Assembly: GCA_002751075.1 (NCBI GenBank)
Contig: NAOQ01000966.1
Location: 7,635-19,732 of the forward strand
Direction of reading: 5' to 3'
DNA from: Ichthyophonus hoferi
Taxonomy: Eukaryota > Opisthokonta > Ichthyosporea > Ichthyophonida > Ichthyophonidae
Length of the DNA stretch: 12,098 nt
This document shows, one piece after another, positions 1 through 8,527 of the stretch. Under the pieces are notes generated by a model. The model saw only the letters and a program-made list of their open reading frames with translations. It made no database searches and was not told where the DNA came from. A program made the translations under genes and the position numbers. Every line of letters starts with the position of its first letter. The first letter of the stretch is position 1.

Positions 1-174
1 CCTATCCTATTCTATTCTATTCTATCCTATTCTATTCTATTCTATTCTATTCTATCCTATTCTATCCTATCCTATTCTATTCTATCCCGTTCTATTCTAT
101 TCTATTTTATTTTATTCTATTCTGTTCTGCTCTATTCTATCCTATTCTACTCTATCCTATTCTATCCTATTCAG
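1..174 (+). repeat. CTATT/CTATC pentanucleotide microsatellite at an intron end
   Basis: Imperfect tandem TCTAT / CCTAT units run from the window edge to the AG at 173-174. On the + strand the array is pyrimidine-rich, and its last units read directly into TATTCAG, which I take as the 3' splice site of the exon starting at 175. The microsatellite would therefore serve as the polypyrimidine tract. The array continues past the left edge, so its full length is unknown. Unit variants with C for T, and rarer TTTAT units, show that it has aged. Confidence 0.9.
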
Positions 175-1149
175 GTGGAAAGAAATGCCCATGCCGGAGA
201 GAACTTAATGGAAGCTGATCTTAGCACCCTGTAAGTATACGTCACTATTACGTCACTATATCGTGTACTCCATATAAATAGATAGATAAGTAGATGTATC
301 ACATTGACTTGATATAAGATATCTGCTAGCCAAAGGAATATATATTTATATAACAGTAATTATTTATTATTATTAACAATTGAATGGATATGGTGGCCTG
401 GACCACCTAATCTCTGCGATCCTACTATACTCTACCTATTTCCGGCAGTATCTTTATTGGTTGCATAATATGTTGTTTACAATCTATCCCTAGCTAGAGT
501 CTAACTATTATTTGCTACACGACGTATGTCCAGCCATCCCATACCCTATTCTATATATATATATAGTATATATCATAGTATGTATGTATATATGTATATA
601 TTGCTCTTATTCCCTTGTCTAGCATACTAAAGTATATTATGCATTTGTTCGCTTTTTAATCCCCACGGCAATAGCAATAGCATGATTGAGTTATTATCAT
701 GATCCTGTTATCTTTTGTGTGTCCACCTATCAAATTCACTTTAGGGACTGAGGCTAGATTGTGATTGGAAAGATTATAATGGAATGTAATAGGATTTTTT
801 CTTGTTTTTTCTTTTTGTTTATTTGTAGCCTTATACAGACTCGAACCAATTAATGTCATTATTAAATACTGTTATACCGTATATATACGTAGTTATACTA
901 TTATATTATTATGTCATATCTGCAAATTGATGATCTCATTGGTCATTGGTAATGCTGACTAAGTCATTGAAAACTTGAAACTGTGTACTAACATTACCCT
1001 TGCTCTATGTGTTTATTATATGGTTTAACAGAGTGGGCCTGAAGGAGGGAGACAAACTCACAGCTACAAAATTGCAAAAGACCCTCTCCCGCCTGGCCAT
1101 TGGTTCCCTGCAGATTGACCAATCAATTATGATCCTGCGTGATTTCTAG
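175..1149 (+). CDS. C-terminal two exons of an unidentified protein (partial)
   Basis: I do not recognise the family. Exon 175-230 follows a TATTCAG acceptor, is open in frame 0 (begins VERNAHAGENLMEADLST) and ends in CT before a strong GTAAGTAT donor at 231. Exon 1032-1149 follows TTTAACAG. Its first base completes the split Leu codon (CT+A), and it reads VGLKEGDKLTATKLQKTLSR, then LAIGSLQIDQSIMILRDF and a TAG stop at 1147-1149. Phase matches across the 801-bp intron, and both exons are clearly richer in G+C than the flanking DNA. The tail is soluble, with alternating charged and hydrophobic residues that suggest a helical C-terminal segment; no membrane span or known motif is visible. The gene starts beyond the left edge. 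A shifted acceptor (AACAGAG) was considered, but it gives a Pro/Gly-rich frame that looks non-coding. Confidence 0.7.
231..1031 (+). other. Terminal intron of the left-hand gene
   Basis: This GT-AG intron has a near-consensus donor GTAAGTAT and an acceptor TTTAACAG. It contains a tandem ACGTCACTAT motif near 240-260, a TATATA/GTATATAT low-complexity run at about 550-600, and a small dyad GGTGG/CCACC at 392-407. A minus-strand open frame at 656-859 lies inside it and looks non-coding. Nothing else is supported. Confidence 0.65.
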
Positions 1150-1250
1150 AGACTTTTAAAATAATGCCTAGTTTATGTCCTGTCAATATTATACCATTCA
1201 TTAGGGTCATGTTGTATTGACCAATGGTAGGGGTCGATACACTATCAGAA

Positions 1251-1310
1251 ATTAAAAATTAGCTATAAAACAGAGCATATATGTATATGTATATATTAAT
1301 GGTTGTTCAA
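1251..1310 (+). terminator. Likely poly(A) signal and downstream GU-rich element of the left-hand gene
   Basis: The common variant hexamer ATTAAA lies at 1251-1256, about 100 bases after the stop codon. TATAAA follows at 1264-1269, and then a TG-rich stretch (TATATGTATATGTATA, later GGTTGTTC) of the kind that directs 3' cleavage. A canonical AATAAA at 1721-1726 is an alternative that would give a much longer 3' UTR. Assigned from position and motif only. Confidence 0.4.
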
Positions 1311-2146
1311 TACGTTTATATAAGAAATTCTTAGTTTTAGCCTACTTAATAGTACTCGGTGTATGGCTTTGGATTGGATCGGATTAGAATCACAACCCAG
1401 TAAGTACCAGTTCCAATCAGTCTCCCTCTTGTTCTACTTACAGTGTCTTAAAACCTTCAAATTATTGATGCCTTATCAAGGGTAAAGCGACTCTTCCTAT
1501 ACTTTTATTTTTACGTTTAGCCTTACATAATATATTCAACAGTAGTATATACATATATAAAGTAGTTCTCTACCTTACTGAGGTAGAGCATGCCTTATGT
1601 TTGGTGCCTAGCTAACATATAAACTATCACCAGACCAGTGCTCTCGTCCTCTCTTCCTCCAATAGCATAGGTACGGCTAAAATATTTTATATGCTAAAAC
1701 CTATGTATACTATCACCGTTAATAAATTACTTAATGTGGTAAACAATATACCCTCAGTTCTACAATGTAGAATGACTTATTAATAAATACAAAACATATG
1801 AGCAATAAAAACCATCTTTCAGAACCCGTCCGAAACCTGCTTAGGTACCTTTATTGAGGTCAAGATAGGATAGGCTGAAAATAAAGTCACATCATGAATA
1901 GATGAAGGTTACCACAAATGAATCGTACCGTATACTAGAACAATCTGTATTGTGAATTGTGACACATATCTTGATTCTGACTTGAATTATCCTTTGTAAT
2001 TGTAATTATTTTATACCGTTTATCTCTTTCTCTTAACTACAGCATAACTTTTGTCCTGAGTGCAATTAACTATTTCTTGTCCGTTCATTCTCTTTTGCAT
2101 AAACTGCTTATACTTGGTTATTATTTTCCTATAGGAATATAGTGTT
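1311..2146. other. AT-rich intergenic stretch, nothing recognised
   Basis: No open frame with coding character was seen on either strand, and no RNA gene. AATAAA hexamers occur at 1721-1726 and again near 1782 and 1803, possible distal poly(A) signals for the gene on the left. A short slightly GC-richer patch near 1822-1860 has stops in the frames I tried. Confidence 0.5.
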
Positions 2147-2456
2147 AAGATACAAATAACTAGATATAGTATATTAAAGATAGCGGCGGTTAGTTTGTAT
2201 TGATGATCTAGTTACTATGGATCGATTGGTTTGTGTAAGTGGGCGTCTAATTAATCTAGCAATTAATTCGAATAGCTCTTAAGGAATTAAGTGCCTATTT
2301 TATTTATATATTTCTTATGAACCATTCCCTCATCAGTAAGGTTTTTCATCAGCACTCTTCCGATTGATTGCTGATTAATTGCCATCAATATATTGATTCA
2401 TGGTGACTGATTCTAGTCGTAATTAATTAAAGGAGTTGCTAGATCTGGAATCGACC
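2147..2456. repeat. Diverged dispersed repeat, copy 1 (direct repeat of 2718-3030)
   Basis: Both ends of this block recur about 570 bases to the right. The left end shares GATACAAATAACnAGATA. The right third shares TTTTCATCAGCACTC, then a TGATTAAT/TTGATT-rich core, TTAATTnAAAGGA and a terminal CGACC. The middle has drifted beyond easy alignment by eye. No open frame, target-site duplication or clear terminal inverted repeats were found, so it may be a non-autonomous element or an old segmental duplication. Confidence 0.6.
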
Positions 2457-2717
2457 TCTTAATTATATTTTATTTTTAATTTATTTCCTCATTTTCAATA
2501 GTAGTTTTAAATTGTCATAACCTATTTTTCGCTAGATATTATATAATTTTCAATTATAACCACATATGTATATTGCTTTTATTGCAATTTATAATTGACA
2601 TTCATTTATTATTTATTATTTTATTGTAGTATTCAAAAAAATTGCATGACCAACCTATAATACCATTATACAGTAATAATTGAATACCAACTTACAGATA
2701 TACCTTCATTCTGATTT

Positions 2718-3030
2718 GATACAAATAACCAGATAAAAGATATTAGATTTATACAGAGAATATTTTTATCAATAGCAGATCATATCAATCAATTGGTTTC
2801 TTTAAGTAAACAACCAATTAAACTAATACTTTATTCAAATAGATTTACGAAATTGAGTAGTTCTATTTCAGTCAGAAATTGCTTCTAAACCCTTGCCCCA
2901 TGAAAGAGGCTTTTCATCAGCACTCCTCTGATTAGTTAATGCTTAATTTACCATCGCCTCACTGATTAATGTTGATTGATTATGGTATTAATTCAATTAA
3001 AAGGATTTTCAGATGCGTGTGTATTCGACC
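2718..3030. repeat. Diverged dispersed repeat, copy 2 (direct repeat of 2147-2456)
   Basis: This is the second copy of the same block in the same orientation and of near-equal length. It opens with GATACAAATAACCAGATAAA, carries TTTTCATCAGCACTCCTCTG about two thirds of the way along, and closes with TTCGACC. Because the similarity sits at matching offsets from both ends, the two copies are more likely to share one ancestral unit than to match by chance in AT-rich DNA. No coding content was seen. Confidence 0.6.
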
Positions 3031-3653
3031 ACATATAAACGTGGCGATTATGTCGAGATAAATTCATTGCTCAAGATCATGGTTAAGTCAATACAATTTG
3101 TTCAAAGCAACGAAATAATTTGATCCACGGCTCATCCATGATCCTTGTATGCAATCATATTGTGCCTATACCAATCGTAAACCTGGTTTTGGCGTGGTTG
3201 GAGGGTTGAGGTGTAATTCGTCATATATTAGCCAGATCGTTTTTTTTTTCGACGCGCTTTTAGCTGGTCAGTTTGATATGGATGCCGTAATTTTATCATA
3301 GATATTTTACTCTTACCACCCATAAGACCACTCTGTATTTCCTGATATGTCGATATGAATTTCTAGGTAATACCTAATATTCATTATAGGAGCATTACTT
3401 AATATTAGCAATAACGCTGTAAAATATAACCTATAGCACACACAGGCAGATCGTCATTTCGGGTTTTTATATTAAAATCAAATAACTCCACCCACTATGG
3501 AATCCTACACTATTTTCCTTCATATAATATGTTTTAAAAGGTTGTCAACATCAATAAATAGGTTGGTACTGCTCCCACAAAATAATGTGTAAATCAATAT
3601 TATGACTTAGGTATTTGAGTTCGGAAAGGTTTGGTCAAGACTGAAAAATAATC
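3031..3653. other. Intergenic stretch 3' of the TRAF relic
   Basis: No gene was recognised. A block at about 3108-3157 resembles a block at about 6602-6651: both contain GGCTnATCnATGATCCTTnTAT followed by AATCAnAT. A T10-type run occurs at 3239-3249. No convincing AATAAA on the minus strand was found just past 3654, consistent with the neighbouring gene being decayed. Confidence 0.45.
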
Positions 3654-4305
3654 TTATTCGATACAAATATCAATATATAGCTCATCATTTTTAACATATC
3701 TGGTATTGGTACACCTCAATTCACACTGAGTAATAAAACTGCACCAACCAATGTATGAATTCCTCGCAGTAATGTAGGTCGACCAATGTTCTGGAAGTCT
3801 TCCTGCCCTGTGACTTCCTCTATCGCATCTAGAGTATTTGATATATACACATCCTCGTACTCCCTATATCGTTGATCAACGAGAGTAACTGTAATCTTTT
3901 TTTTTGAAGGGCCAGATAATGTTATCATCGTATACACCACTTACAATACGAATAGGAATGCCCATCTGATCTGGCGGTGTCTGACCTTTCCCAAAAAAAT
4001 GGATATGGAGATCAAAGCACACACCAGAGGGAAAATTATACATCGCTGGAGAATAAATATCTCTCGAGTTCTTTGCGGCTTTAATTAAAGAGCTTGCGTC
4101 TTTAAGTATCCAACGTGTGGTATTGGGACTACTTGATCCTATTAGTCCATCGACGTAATTAAATAATTTAGTATTCTTCAATTCCATGCGGTTCAGAGAT
4201 ACAACAGCTTCGAATTCTCTATCTTTGATATCCCTTTTGATTTGATCTAATGATTCCTTCATCTCCTTCATGCACGTGTTTGGTGTATCCATGCGGTGCG
4301 GTTTC
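3654..4305 (-). pseudogene. TRAF relic exon D: MATH (TRAF-C) domain
   Basis: An acceptor AAATATAG ends at 4306. The exon starts KPHRMDTPNTCMKEMKESLD with a short amphipathic helix. The MATH domain then begins at RWILKDASSLI and runs through RDIYSPAMYNFPSG, VCFDLHIHFFGKG, GVYDDNIIWPFKKK and ITVTLVDQ, which match the order of TRAF-C motifs (SPxF/Y, GEYDxxLxWPF, LxDQ). The frame changes at the T9/A9 run 3897-3905, consistent with gain of one A. After NIGRPTLL it changes once more near 3715, to RYVKNDELYIDICIE and a TAA at 3654-3656. That last piece is the usual final beta strand of the domain. Confidence 0.85.
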
Positions 4306-4809
4306 CTATATTTGTCATCCAAGATGGCAATATACATAAGAAACAGGAAGAGACAAGAAAAGAGTAGTCACATAGTGGTGGAACATGGAGGTGAACGAGT
4401 GATAAAATAATATATGGGAGAGGGATAATTTAAAGATGTGAAAGACTGAGAAGAAAGGCAAGGGGGTGAAACATCCATTTATATATTAATATGGATATGG
4501 ATAACATTGCAATCGATTGGAATTTTGATCAGTACATGCCAGCTATGAAGTGGGAAATAAAGAGTATTATGTGAGGTTATTGGTAAAACTGTGTCCAACA
4601 ATTTTGGTTTGCATACTGTGAAAATTAATGTTAGTAATTGGAAAAAACTAAGTATGGAAGACAAATAACGATATAACGGGTATACACAATACCATTGATA
4701 CTCCAATTATGATAAAAACTAATAGAGTTAATTTGGGTGGAATGTATATTAATCTGTTTAAGCCAATATTGATATGCAAACTACACAGAATAATCTATGA
4801 AAAGAAATA

Positions 4810-5020
4810 CAAATGACTCCTCTGATTATACAGAAACATGATATAATTTGGTTCTGTTATATGTGCAGCTATGTCTCTTCTCCTTATACTTTCTACAATC
4901 AATGGTAAGACAATCAATAATGGTGTTAGCACACTCATTATCACGATGATTCTCAAAAAGATGGTGAGGTCTAAATGACCACAACCACAAATCACTGGAG
5001 TCGCTGGACATAGTATGTCC
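4810..5020 (-). pseudogene. TRAF relic exon C: TRAF-type zinc finger, frame-broken
   Basis: After the acceptor CTAGTATTGCAG (ending at 5021), three successive frames carry adjoining parts of one zinc-finger region: CPATPVICGCG, then FENHRDNECANTIIDC, then ESIRRRDIAAHI. The CPxxPVxC, H-x3-EC and RRxIxxH spacings are the TRAF zinc-finger signature. Two frame changes are therefore needed within about 120 bases. The exon's 3' end is uncertain; GTATAA near 4832 is one candidate donor. Confidence 0.72.
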
Positions 5021-5465
5021 CTGCAATACTAGCAATAACCCAATATAGGAGTGGAGTAGAGGGTGAGATGAAGGAAGGAAATCAGGATTCCTTTTAAATT
5101 GATTATTATTTATGGACTGTAATATGTAACCGGTAATGGTTAAATGGCAGTATTTTATATTTGGACTATTTGATAACCTTCAATATATGTTCAATTTATA
5201 CCTCAGATTCAACAAAGAAGGTAAGCAAATCCAAAAACAAATCTTTTCATCGTTGATAATATATATATATAGTATGGGAAGAACAGTGAATCGTTATCAA
5301 TACTCGGTATGAAGGGTATTTTCAAAACTGAGGAATTTAAGTTGAAAAATACTGATTAGAAGACACTTTTGAAGTTAAATCATAATATTTAGGAATATAC
5401 CAGTTTAATTTCGTTTTTCTTAAAATCGTGAGTGGCATGTGTCTATATAATGAGTTAATTATTAC

Positions 5466-5773
5466 CTTAAAAGTAGCCTGGTACAGTTCACATTCCTAGA
5501 GACGGTGCATACAGGTAGACTCATGTGTGTTTATCCAATTGATTCGACCCAATAGATTGTAACCTTCATATCCACCACAGCGTACAGAGCAATGCAAACA
5601 GGTTTCCTCATGCGAAGTGATGTCTCTCACAAAAAAGATTTCTTTACAGCTGCGGGGTTGTTTTTGCATTTTAATTCTAGTTTGTTCTAAAGATTGAAGA
5701 ATGCAAGTGTTGGTTTCATTAGCTGTGAGGCCTCTAGCTCCTTGCGATCGATAATCAAGTAGAAAAATTGGGC
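5466..5773 (-). pseudogene. TRAF relic exon B: RING end and first zinc fingers
   Basis: An acceptor TTATTTACAG precedes 5773, and a good donor AAG|GTAATA follows 5466. In one frame the 102 codons read CPIFLLDYRSQGARGL (Cys split across the junction), then a leucine/Gln helix, a KEIFFVRDITSHEETC finger part, RCGGYEG, and THESTCMHR. A TAG at 5496-5498 follows, after which the frame continues ECELYQATFK to the donor. The spacing of H..C and C..C pairs fits TRAF-type zinc fingers. The Phe in CPIF replaces a zinc-binding Cys of the RING. Confidence 0.75.
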
Positions 5774-5991
5774 CTGTAAATAAGAGTAATTAACAGGTTT
5801 TATTAAAGTTACGGTTCAGCGTTGACATATACATAAATCAAAGTTTGCTTTACTATATGCACTGGGAGAGTAAAGGTGAATCATTTTATTATTTGTTTTT
5901 TAAAAATATTCATAGGCATGCGTAGACATTTTCAATATTGAATAATTTACAGAAATACAGCCATTATAACCAAATATGTCATCACTTAGAC

Positions 5992-6189
5992 CTACGTTTT
6001 AGCAAGCCATTTGTAGATGCACTCAGAGCAGAAAAGATGTTCACAGGGAGTAACGAGAGGGTTTCGTAGAATGTTAGAGCAGATAGAACAGACAAATTCA
6101 TTAATAAATGCACTTTTATCGATAAATCTTTCTATATTATATCCACCCTGCAGTGTTGAAGTTGTATTTGGTTCTATAGTTAATACCAT
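5992..6189 (-). pseudogene. TRAF relic exon A: N-terminal RING half
   Basis: The exon starts at ATG (6189) and reads MVLTIEPNT..., then a GGYNIERFIDKSAFINEF lead-in typical of TRAF-like proteins, then CSIC, ...NPLVTPCEHLFCSECIYKWL. The first six C3HC4 ligands (C-x2-C, C, H, C-x2-C) are present. The frame stops right after WLAKT. GTAGGT near 5995 could be the donor, but it does not give the phase needed by exon B. An antisense open frame at 6017-6202 is a shadow of this exon. Confidence 0.85.
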
Positions 6190-7389
6190 TATCTTTATTT
6201 GATTGTATGCCTTATATTTTATCGATTTATATACTTTGATATGGTATGAGCATAAACATATAAAAATTTAAGTCAAGATATTAACTGTTCGAAGTTGTTG
6301 TATCTTTGTAAATTGTGTTTAGAGTTTTAGCGCCGTATAAGAAAACAAAAGGGAAAGAGAATGTATAAAGTTGCCTGATCTACGTATTCATCCGGAGTTG
6401 AATGGTTTTGCAAGATTCATACGGCTCGTAGTGTGGGATGCGTTATGTAACAGGGATAGTCATGAATATTTTGGACAATAACTAATGATGATTTAAAGTG
6501 ACCTGTCACTAATAGCATTCTTAACTATCACGAGATTCACAAGGTCTGGATCAATGATCATCGCACACTATAGTTGATCAAACATGATTTTAATCCGAGC
6601 GTTGATATAATTGAATCAATGGCTAATCAATGATCCTTATATCTAATCACATATATGTACTGTTTGTTATATAACCTTTTAAGTATTATGTGGAACACAA
6701 ATGGTTGAAAATATTATGCATGAGAGAATTATGTTTTAAGATAATGAAGTCTTGGCCAGGATCTTTCAAAAACAATATAACAAAACATCTAAAAATACAG
6801 TCAATCGGTAAAACTTTTGGGCAATAAAAAGAAAAAATTGGAGTATATGTGTATGTTATAATGATTCCTTATTTATTCATTTGCGTTGGAATTTAAAATA
6901 TATTTTATTTATTTATTATGTTATTGTCTGTTATTAATCAATATTCAACTGTATTTAGTTAACATGTATGATAATAAAATTTATCTATCAAACCTACGTA
7001 GCTATGATTCAGATTGCGATTAATCCCTGTACACCATATGATATTAAGTATATAATGTAATCAAAATTTAATATCACTGTAACACGTATGTATATAATAC
7101 TATAAATTGTTCATTGTATGTTTGAGACATGGTTTCCAGTTTTGTTTACATTAAATTTTGCCACCTGACGTGCGTCAATGTTATGGTAACGGCTTAGCAT
7201 GAAGAGAGGGTATGTTATGTTTACGCTATATTGTACCATAGAACACGTAAAAAAATATGATATAAATTAATTGGCTTGACCATTCAATAAATACAGATTT
7301 CAAAAATCTTGTTAGAAATAATATAAGACAAGAAACTAAAACCTGTAATTATAATTGAGAAAACTGCAACGAAGAAAAGCCCTGGTCGA
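6190..7389. other. Intergenic stretch upstream of the TRAF relic
   Basis: No gene was recognised. A slightly GC-richer patch at 6325-6440 may be remains of the TRAF promoter. A block at about 6602-6651 resembles 3108-3157. A dyad TGACG-TG-CGTCA occurs at 7166-7177. The rest is AT-rich, with no open frame of note. Confidence 0.45.
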
Positions 7390-7745
7390 TATGCTAGTAC
7401 GATATAGTAGGATAATATTATATAGTATAATATAGTAGGTGAGTATAATAGTATGATATAGTAAGATAGTATTTTTGATAGTGTAATAATATGATACAGT
7501 ATAATATAGTAAGCTAGTATGATAGAGGATAATATAGTAGGATAATGTGATATAATTGGATAGTAAATATAATAGTAGGATATTAAGATGTAATATAACA
7601 GAACATTATATTATGATAGTATATATGATAGTATATATGATAGTATAATAGCATGATATAGTACGATAGTACGTATAATAGTGTATGATTGTATGTATGA
7701 TATTATAATAATAGGATATAGTAGAATAGAATGATATAGGAGAAT
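7390..7745. repeat. Degenerate GATA/TAGTA minisatellite
   Basis: About 350 bases consist of irregular tandem units such as ATGATATAGTAGGATAATAT, AGTATGATATAGTA and GATAGTATATAT. Units vary in length (roughly 5-base multiples) and sequence, so the array is old. The + strand is almost free of C. The same unit type in the same orientation occurs at 11136-11206, and its complement at 11487-11686, both inside PRIM2 intron 2. Confidence 0.85.
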
Positions 7746-7813
7746 GGTAGGCATGATAATAGCGTTTCCGCAGGTATGACAAACATATGCTATGTTGTAA
7801 ATATAAATGTATT

Positions 7814-7839
7814 CACATAGTCATAATAAATATAATACA
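7814..7839 (+). repeat. 26-bp exact direct repeat, left copy
   Basis: CACATAGTCATAATAAATAT followed by AATACA recurs exactly at 8233-8258. The flanks are also loosely alike (both preceded by AAATATA- or AAAATATA-type sequence). The 393-base segment between the two copies is less AT-rich than its surroundings. Confidence 0.8.
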
Positions 7840-8232
7840 CTAACACATTGAGGAATCTCAAGGGTAGCCATTATAGCTCTGTAGATTGATATAACTATCT
7901 GATGTAGTTCTAGTGATTTGTATATAGGTTCGGGGTCTCCAATTGGTTTTCGATTCCTAGATAGATGTTTTCTTCGAGCAGCTGGAGAGTATCTCAATCC
8001 ACTCTTAAGGAACTAGTCAGTTCTTGACATGGTTCTTTTGCTGCCTTAGGGCACCACCCTCTTACGGATTACTGTATTTATATTTGTACACGATTGCAAC
8101 CAGTAAAACGACAATATACCGGGTCACTAACGTGCTGAATTGAGGTACATGATAGCGGTAGTAGTTTTCGTTTTTCATTTATTCCATTGTCCAAATTTTA
8201 GGTAGTATATATAAACAAAATATATTGGCAAA
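7840..8232. other. Segment between the 26-bp direct repeats
   Basis: No gene was recognised. The stretch has moderate G+C (for example around 7925-8050) and no open frame with coding character. It may be an insertion, or a unit bounded by the repeated 26-mer. Terminal inverted repeats were not seen. Confidence 0.35.
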
Positions 8233-8258
8233 CACATAGTCATAATAAATATAATACA
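8233..8258 (+). repeat. 26-bp exact direct repeat, right copy
   Basis: This is the second exact copy of the 26-mer at 7814-7839, in the same orientation and 419 bases downstream. It lies about 80 bases from the 3' end of the tRNA-Val gene. Confidence 0.8.
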
Positions 8259-8325
8259 TGGGCATTTAGAGAGATGTTCAACGTTTTTTTTATAATTTAG
8301 TAAATTTGTTTGGGTATGAATGAGT

Positions 8326-8336
8326 AAAACTCAAAA
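8326..8336 (-). terminator. RNA polymerase III terminator of tRNA-Val
   Basis: On the minus strand, TTTT runs occur at 8333-8336 and 8326-8329, starting 5 bases past the tRNA 3' end. A first short run backed up by a second is the usual Pol III arrangement. Confidence 0.8.
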
Positions 8337-8340
8337 TACC

Positions 8341-8413
8341 AGGTCCTGGCCGGGGTCGAACCGGCGACCTACTCCGTGTAAAGGAGACGTGATAACCACT
8401 ACACCACAGAACC
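8341..8413 (-). tRNA. tRNA-Val (anticodon TAC)
   Basis: The 73-nt minus-strand cloverleaf is complete. The acceptor GGTTCTG pairs with CAGGACC (one G.T pair). The D arm GTGTAGTGGTTATCAC is the animal tRNA-Val form. The anticodon arm is TCTCC-TTTACAC-GGAGT, giving anticodon TAC, with a 5-nt variable loop. The T arm is GCCGG-TTCGACC-CCGGC, fully paired. The A box (TGGTGTAGTGG) and B box (GGTTCGACC) are intact and there is no intron. Two oddities are a T-T mismatch at pair 27:43 and a T at the discriminator position, where tRNA-Val normally has A. Confidence 0.95.
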
Positions 8414-8488
8414 TGATGGGTTTGGAATTAAGATTATTGCATAATAAAATATATAATAATATGCATTCGTGATTTGTACAGTAATAGG

Positions 8489-8527
8489 AGTGACTTGTCC
8501 ATAGGCTTCAGAGGATCCAACTGAATT
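8489..8527 (+). repeat. Dispersed repeat shared with PRIM2 intron 1
   Basis: GTGACTTGTCCATAGGCTTC and the following AGAGGATCCAACTGAAT match 10650-10686 (GTGACTTACCCACAGGCTCA, GGGGCTCTAACTACAT) at about three quarters of positions with one gap, in the same orientation. This is likely a small old interspersed element; its borders are not defined. Confidence 0.5.

Larger units (their letters stand above)
3654..6189 (-). pseudogene. TRAF-like gene (RING, TRAF zinc fingers, MATH), decayed
   Basis: Reading leftward on the minus strand, the pieces follow the order of a TNF-receptor-associated factor: N-terminal C3HC4 RING (about 5992-6189), TRAF-type zinc fingers (5466-5773 and about 4810-5020), a short linker helix, and a C-terminal MATH/TRAF-C domain (3654-4305). 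Family members are cytoplasmic adaptors and E3 ubiquitin ligases acting downstream of TNF or Toll-type receptors. This copy looks dead. The RING second CPxC pair reads CPIF, a TAG interrupts the second exon, the third exon changes frame twice, the MATH exon changes frame at an A9 run and again near its end, and the first splice junction does not keep phase. Introns remain, so it is a duplicated copy rather than a retrocopy. A few lesions could be assembly errors, but so many together argue against that. Confidence 0.88.

Noticed and set aside
656-859. Minus-strand 67-codon open frame within the left intron
   Set aside because: Low-complexity Lys/Asn-rich product in AT-rich intron DNA, with no recognisable motif, splice partner or promoter.
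2340-2360. CTGATGA motifs on the minus strand of both ~310-bp repeats, suggestive of a hammerhead ribozyme or a C/D snoRNA
   Set aside because: No GAAA core element or stem II pairing at the right spacing for a hammerhead. The base before TGATGA is C, not a purine as in C boxes, and no D box or terminal stem was found.
4479-4706. Minus-strand 75-codon open frame between TRAF relic exons C and D
   Set aside because: A hydrophobic product with no TRAF zinc-finger or MATH motif and no matching splice sites; probably intron sequence of the relic.
6017-6202. Plus-strand 61-codon open frame
   Set aside because: It is antisense to the RING exon of the TRAF relic, whose C3HC4 ligands make the minus strand the clear choice.
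7390-7745. Possible CRISPR-like array
   Set aside because: The units are contiguous, degenerate and without unique spacers, and the genome is eukaryotic; it is a minisatellite.
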